A stretch of DNA of 6,679 bases, taken from JBNJEM01 sp051745935 (lineage in GTDB: Bacteria > Planctomycetota > Planctomycetia > Pirellulales > Pirellulaceae). How positions within the stretch are numbered: position 1 is the stretch's first letter; every line of letters begins with the position of its first letter. This document shows, piece by piece, positions 5,555-6,679 of the stretch. Made by a program: the position numbers and the translations under genes. The notes beneath the pieces are model-generated. The model worked only from the letters and a program-made list of their open reading frames with translations, was not told the DNA's origin and did not search any database. The stretch lies in the NCBI GenBank assembly GCA_051745935.1, contig JBNJEM010000451.1:1-6679 (forward strand), given 5' to 3'.

Positions 5555-6583
5555 ATGCATGAGCCACTCCAAACTCGTTTTGCACGAATCATGACAGGCG
5601 TGAGTGTTGGGGTACTGGCGGTGCTGATCTGGGGGGCGTGGGGGCAGCCCGTTCAGTCGCAAGTCAAGAAAGAGGGCTGGCCCGGTAAGAAATCTCAGCC
5701 GCCGGCCGCTCGGAAAACAGAGCCTCGAACCAAACAAGCCAAGCCCCAGCGGAAGAAGCCGGCGGCCGAGCAGGAAGACGTGACCCTGACCACCGACGAT
5801 GGAGTCGAGCTTCATTGCACCTATTATCCGGGGCCGGAAACCAAACAAACGGTGCCCATGGTCTTGGTGCATGACTGGGACGGTAGTCGCAAGGACCTGG
5901 ATCCCGTTGCCCTATGGATGCAACGATCATTGAAGCTGTCAGTGATTGTGCCCGATTTGCGAGGCCACGGCGAGAGCCGTCGCGCGAGAGGCATCAGCGG
6001 CGCGATCGACCGATCCGAGCTCAAGGCCAATGCCATCAATAAAATGGTGCTCGACATTGAAGCCTGCAAGTCTTTCCTGCTTAGGAGGAACAACGAAGGC
6101 AAGGTGAACATTGAGCAACTCGGCGTGCTGGGGACCGGCATGGGGTCCTTGTTGGCAATGAAGTGGGCCGTCCGGGACTGGAGTGTCCCGGATTTGCCGA
6201 CGTACAAGCAGGGACGGGATGTCAAAGCGTTGATACTGATCTCTCCGACCCGTTCTTTTCGAGGCGCGACGGTAAAACACGAGCTGGGCGGACAGTTCTT
6301 GCGTATCTGGAGGCATATCGCAACGCTAACCGTCGTGGGGAGTGAAGAGTTGGAGGAGAGGCGGGAGGCGAAGCGGGTCCACAAGATTTTCAAGCGAGCG
6401 TGGGGCGAACGTAACGAAGAAGGGGCCCCTTTCTTCGCCGCGCCCAGTTCGCTGCAGGGCACCGAACTGCTCATGGATACCAGCACCGGGATCGATCGGT
6501 GGATCGCCACGTTCATCGACAGGCGTTTGGCGCGACTGGGCCAACGATTTCCCTGGCAGGATCGTACGAGTCCGTTAGAGTAA
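5555..6583 (+). CDS. Exported alpha/beta-hydrolase-fold protein lacking its catalytic residues
   Basis: The 342-residue protein starts with a basic segment and a hydrophobic helix (about residues 12-30), either a signal peptide or a membrane anchor, followed by a Lys/Pro/Ala-rich linker (about 37-74) and then an alpha/beta-hydrolase core. Fold landmarks are DDGVELHCTYYPG (81-93), the oxyanion-type turn VHDWDGS (105-111), VPDLRGHGES (132-141), and the nucleophile elbow region GVLGTGMGSLLAM (190-202). The elbow should read GxSxG but is Gly193-Thr-Gly195-Met-Gly197, so the serine nucleophile is Gly195. Glu264/Glu265 occupy the place of the acid (VVGSEE), and no His occurs after residue 276, where the catalytic His should lie near 304-312. 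The frame is intact and the ribosome site is strong, so this looks like a maintained non-enzymatic member and not a decayed gene. A terminator follows directly. It stands alone as a single-gene unit. Role unknown; a binding or scaffolding function at the envelope is a guess. Confidence 0.85.
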   Translation: MHEPLQTRFARIMTGVSVGVLAVLIWGAWGQPVQSQVKKEGWPGKKSQPPAARKTEPRTKQAKPQRKKPAAEQEDVTLTTDDGVELHCTYYPGPETKQTVPMVLVHDWDGSRKDLDPVALWMQRSLKLSVIVPDLRGHGESRRARGISGAIDRSELKANAINKMVLDIEACKSFLLRRNNEGKVNIEQLGVLGTGMGSLLAMKWAVRDWSVPDLPTYKQGRDVKALILISPTRSFRGATVKHELGGQFLRIWRHIATLTVVGSEELEERREAKRVHKIFKRAWGERNEEGAPFFAAPSSLQGTELLMDTSTGIDRWIATFIDRRLARLGQRFPWQDRTSPLE

Positions 6584-6609
6584 ACCCTAACGTTGCAAAC
6601 AGTATATGT

Positions 6610-6635
6610 AGGACGGGTCTCCAGGCCCGTCTTTT
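6610..6635 (+). terminator. Intrinsic terminator after the hydrolase-like gene
   Basis: GACGGGTC (6612-6619) pairs with GGCCCGTC (6624-6631) around a TCCA loop, eight pairs with one G-U, and four T residues (6632-6635) follow. It begins 28 bases after the stop codon. From memory, GGACGGGTCTCCAGGCCCG-like units recur as dispersed palindromes in planctomycete genomes, so this may be a repeat serving as a terminator. Confidence 0.65.
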
Positions 6636-6656
6636 CAAGTACGAAATCGTACTTGA
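6635..6656. repeat. Perfect 10-bp inverted repeat
   Basis: TCAAGTACGA is followed by AA and then TCGTACTTGA, a perfect inverted repeat of ten pairs that directly abuts the terminator's T-run. It could be a second terminator hairpin, a palindromic binding site for a downstream gene outside the window, or part of the same repeat unit. No T-run follows. Confidence 0.6.
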
Positions 6657-6679
6657 TCTGGTGTCCGCAGATCTCACGA

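Overview
The window most likely comes from a bacterial chromosome of moderately high GC content, and I would guess a planctomycete (Planctomycetota). This is an inference from gene content and style. It rests on an RNase Y gene followed by a YmdB-type phosphoesterase with a GDHIYRQ motif, a small lipoprotein, a degenerate secreted alpha/beta-hydrolase, very long gene-free stretches, and short-unit tandem repeats of a kind I associate with planctomycete intergenic DNA. Nothing in the window proves the phylum. I see no phage, transposon, CRISPR, tRNA or rRNA signal.

Layout. Positions 1 to about 1306 hold no protein gene I can support. They contain a degenerate ATTCGA-type repeat, several inverted repeats, one extended -10 promoter candidate followed by a GCAA-capped hairpin (624-703), and a structured segment just before the first gene (1052-1176) that could be a small RNA. 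Then comes rny (1322-2899, +), a membrane-anchored endoribonuclease. After a 186-base gap comes a ymdB-like metallophosphoesterase (3086-3886, +). A small lipoprotein gene (3902-4555, -) converges on it with 15 bases between the stops and a hairpin across the junction. Positions 4556-5554 are again without a convincing gene. They hold a five-copy heptamer repeat (5119-5153) and directly after it a good sigma-70-like promoter (5162-5190). The last gene (5555-6583, +) is an exported or membrane-anchored alpha/beta-hydrolase-fold protein whose nucleophile elbow and catalytic histidine are missing. An intrinsic terminator (6610-6635) and a second perfect hairpin (6635-6656) close the window.

How the genes fit together. 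RNase Y starts mRNA decay at the membrane. YmdB-type enzymes are metallophosphoesterases, and in Bacillus subtilis ymdB lies next to rny, so the first two genes plausibly form a conserved RNA-turnover or signalling unit. The lipoprotein and the hydrolase-like protein have their own signals and no visible functional tie to that pair. I found no clear new multi-gene system. The points most worth checking are the apparent pseudo-enzyme at 5555-6583, the Asn-to-Asp change in the YmdB metal site, and the possible structured RNA upstream of rny.
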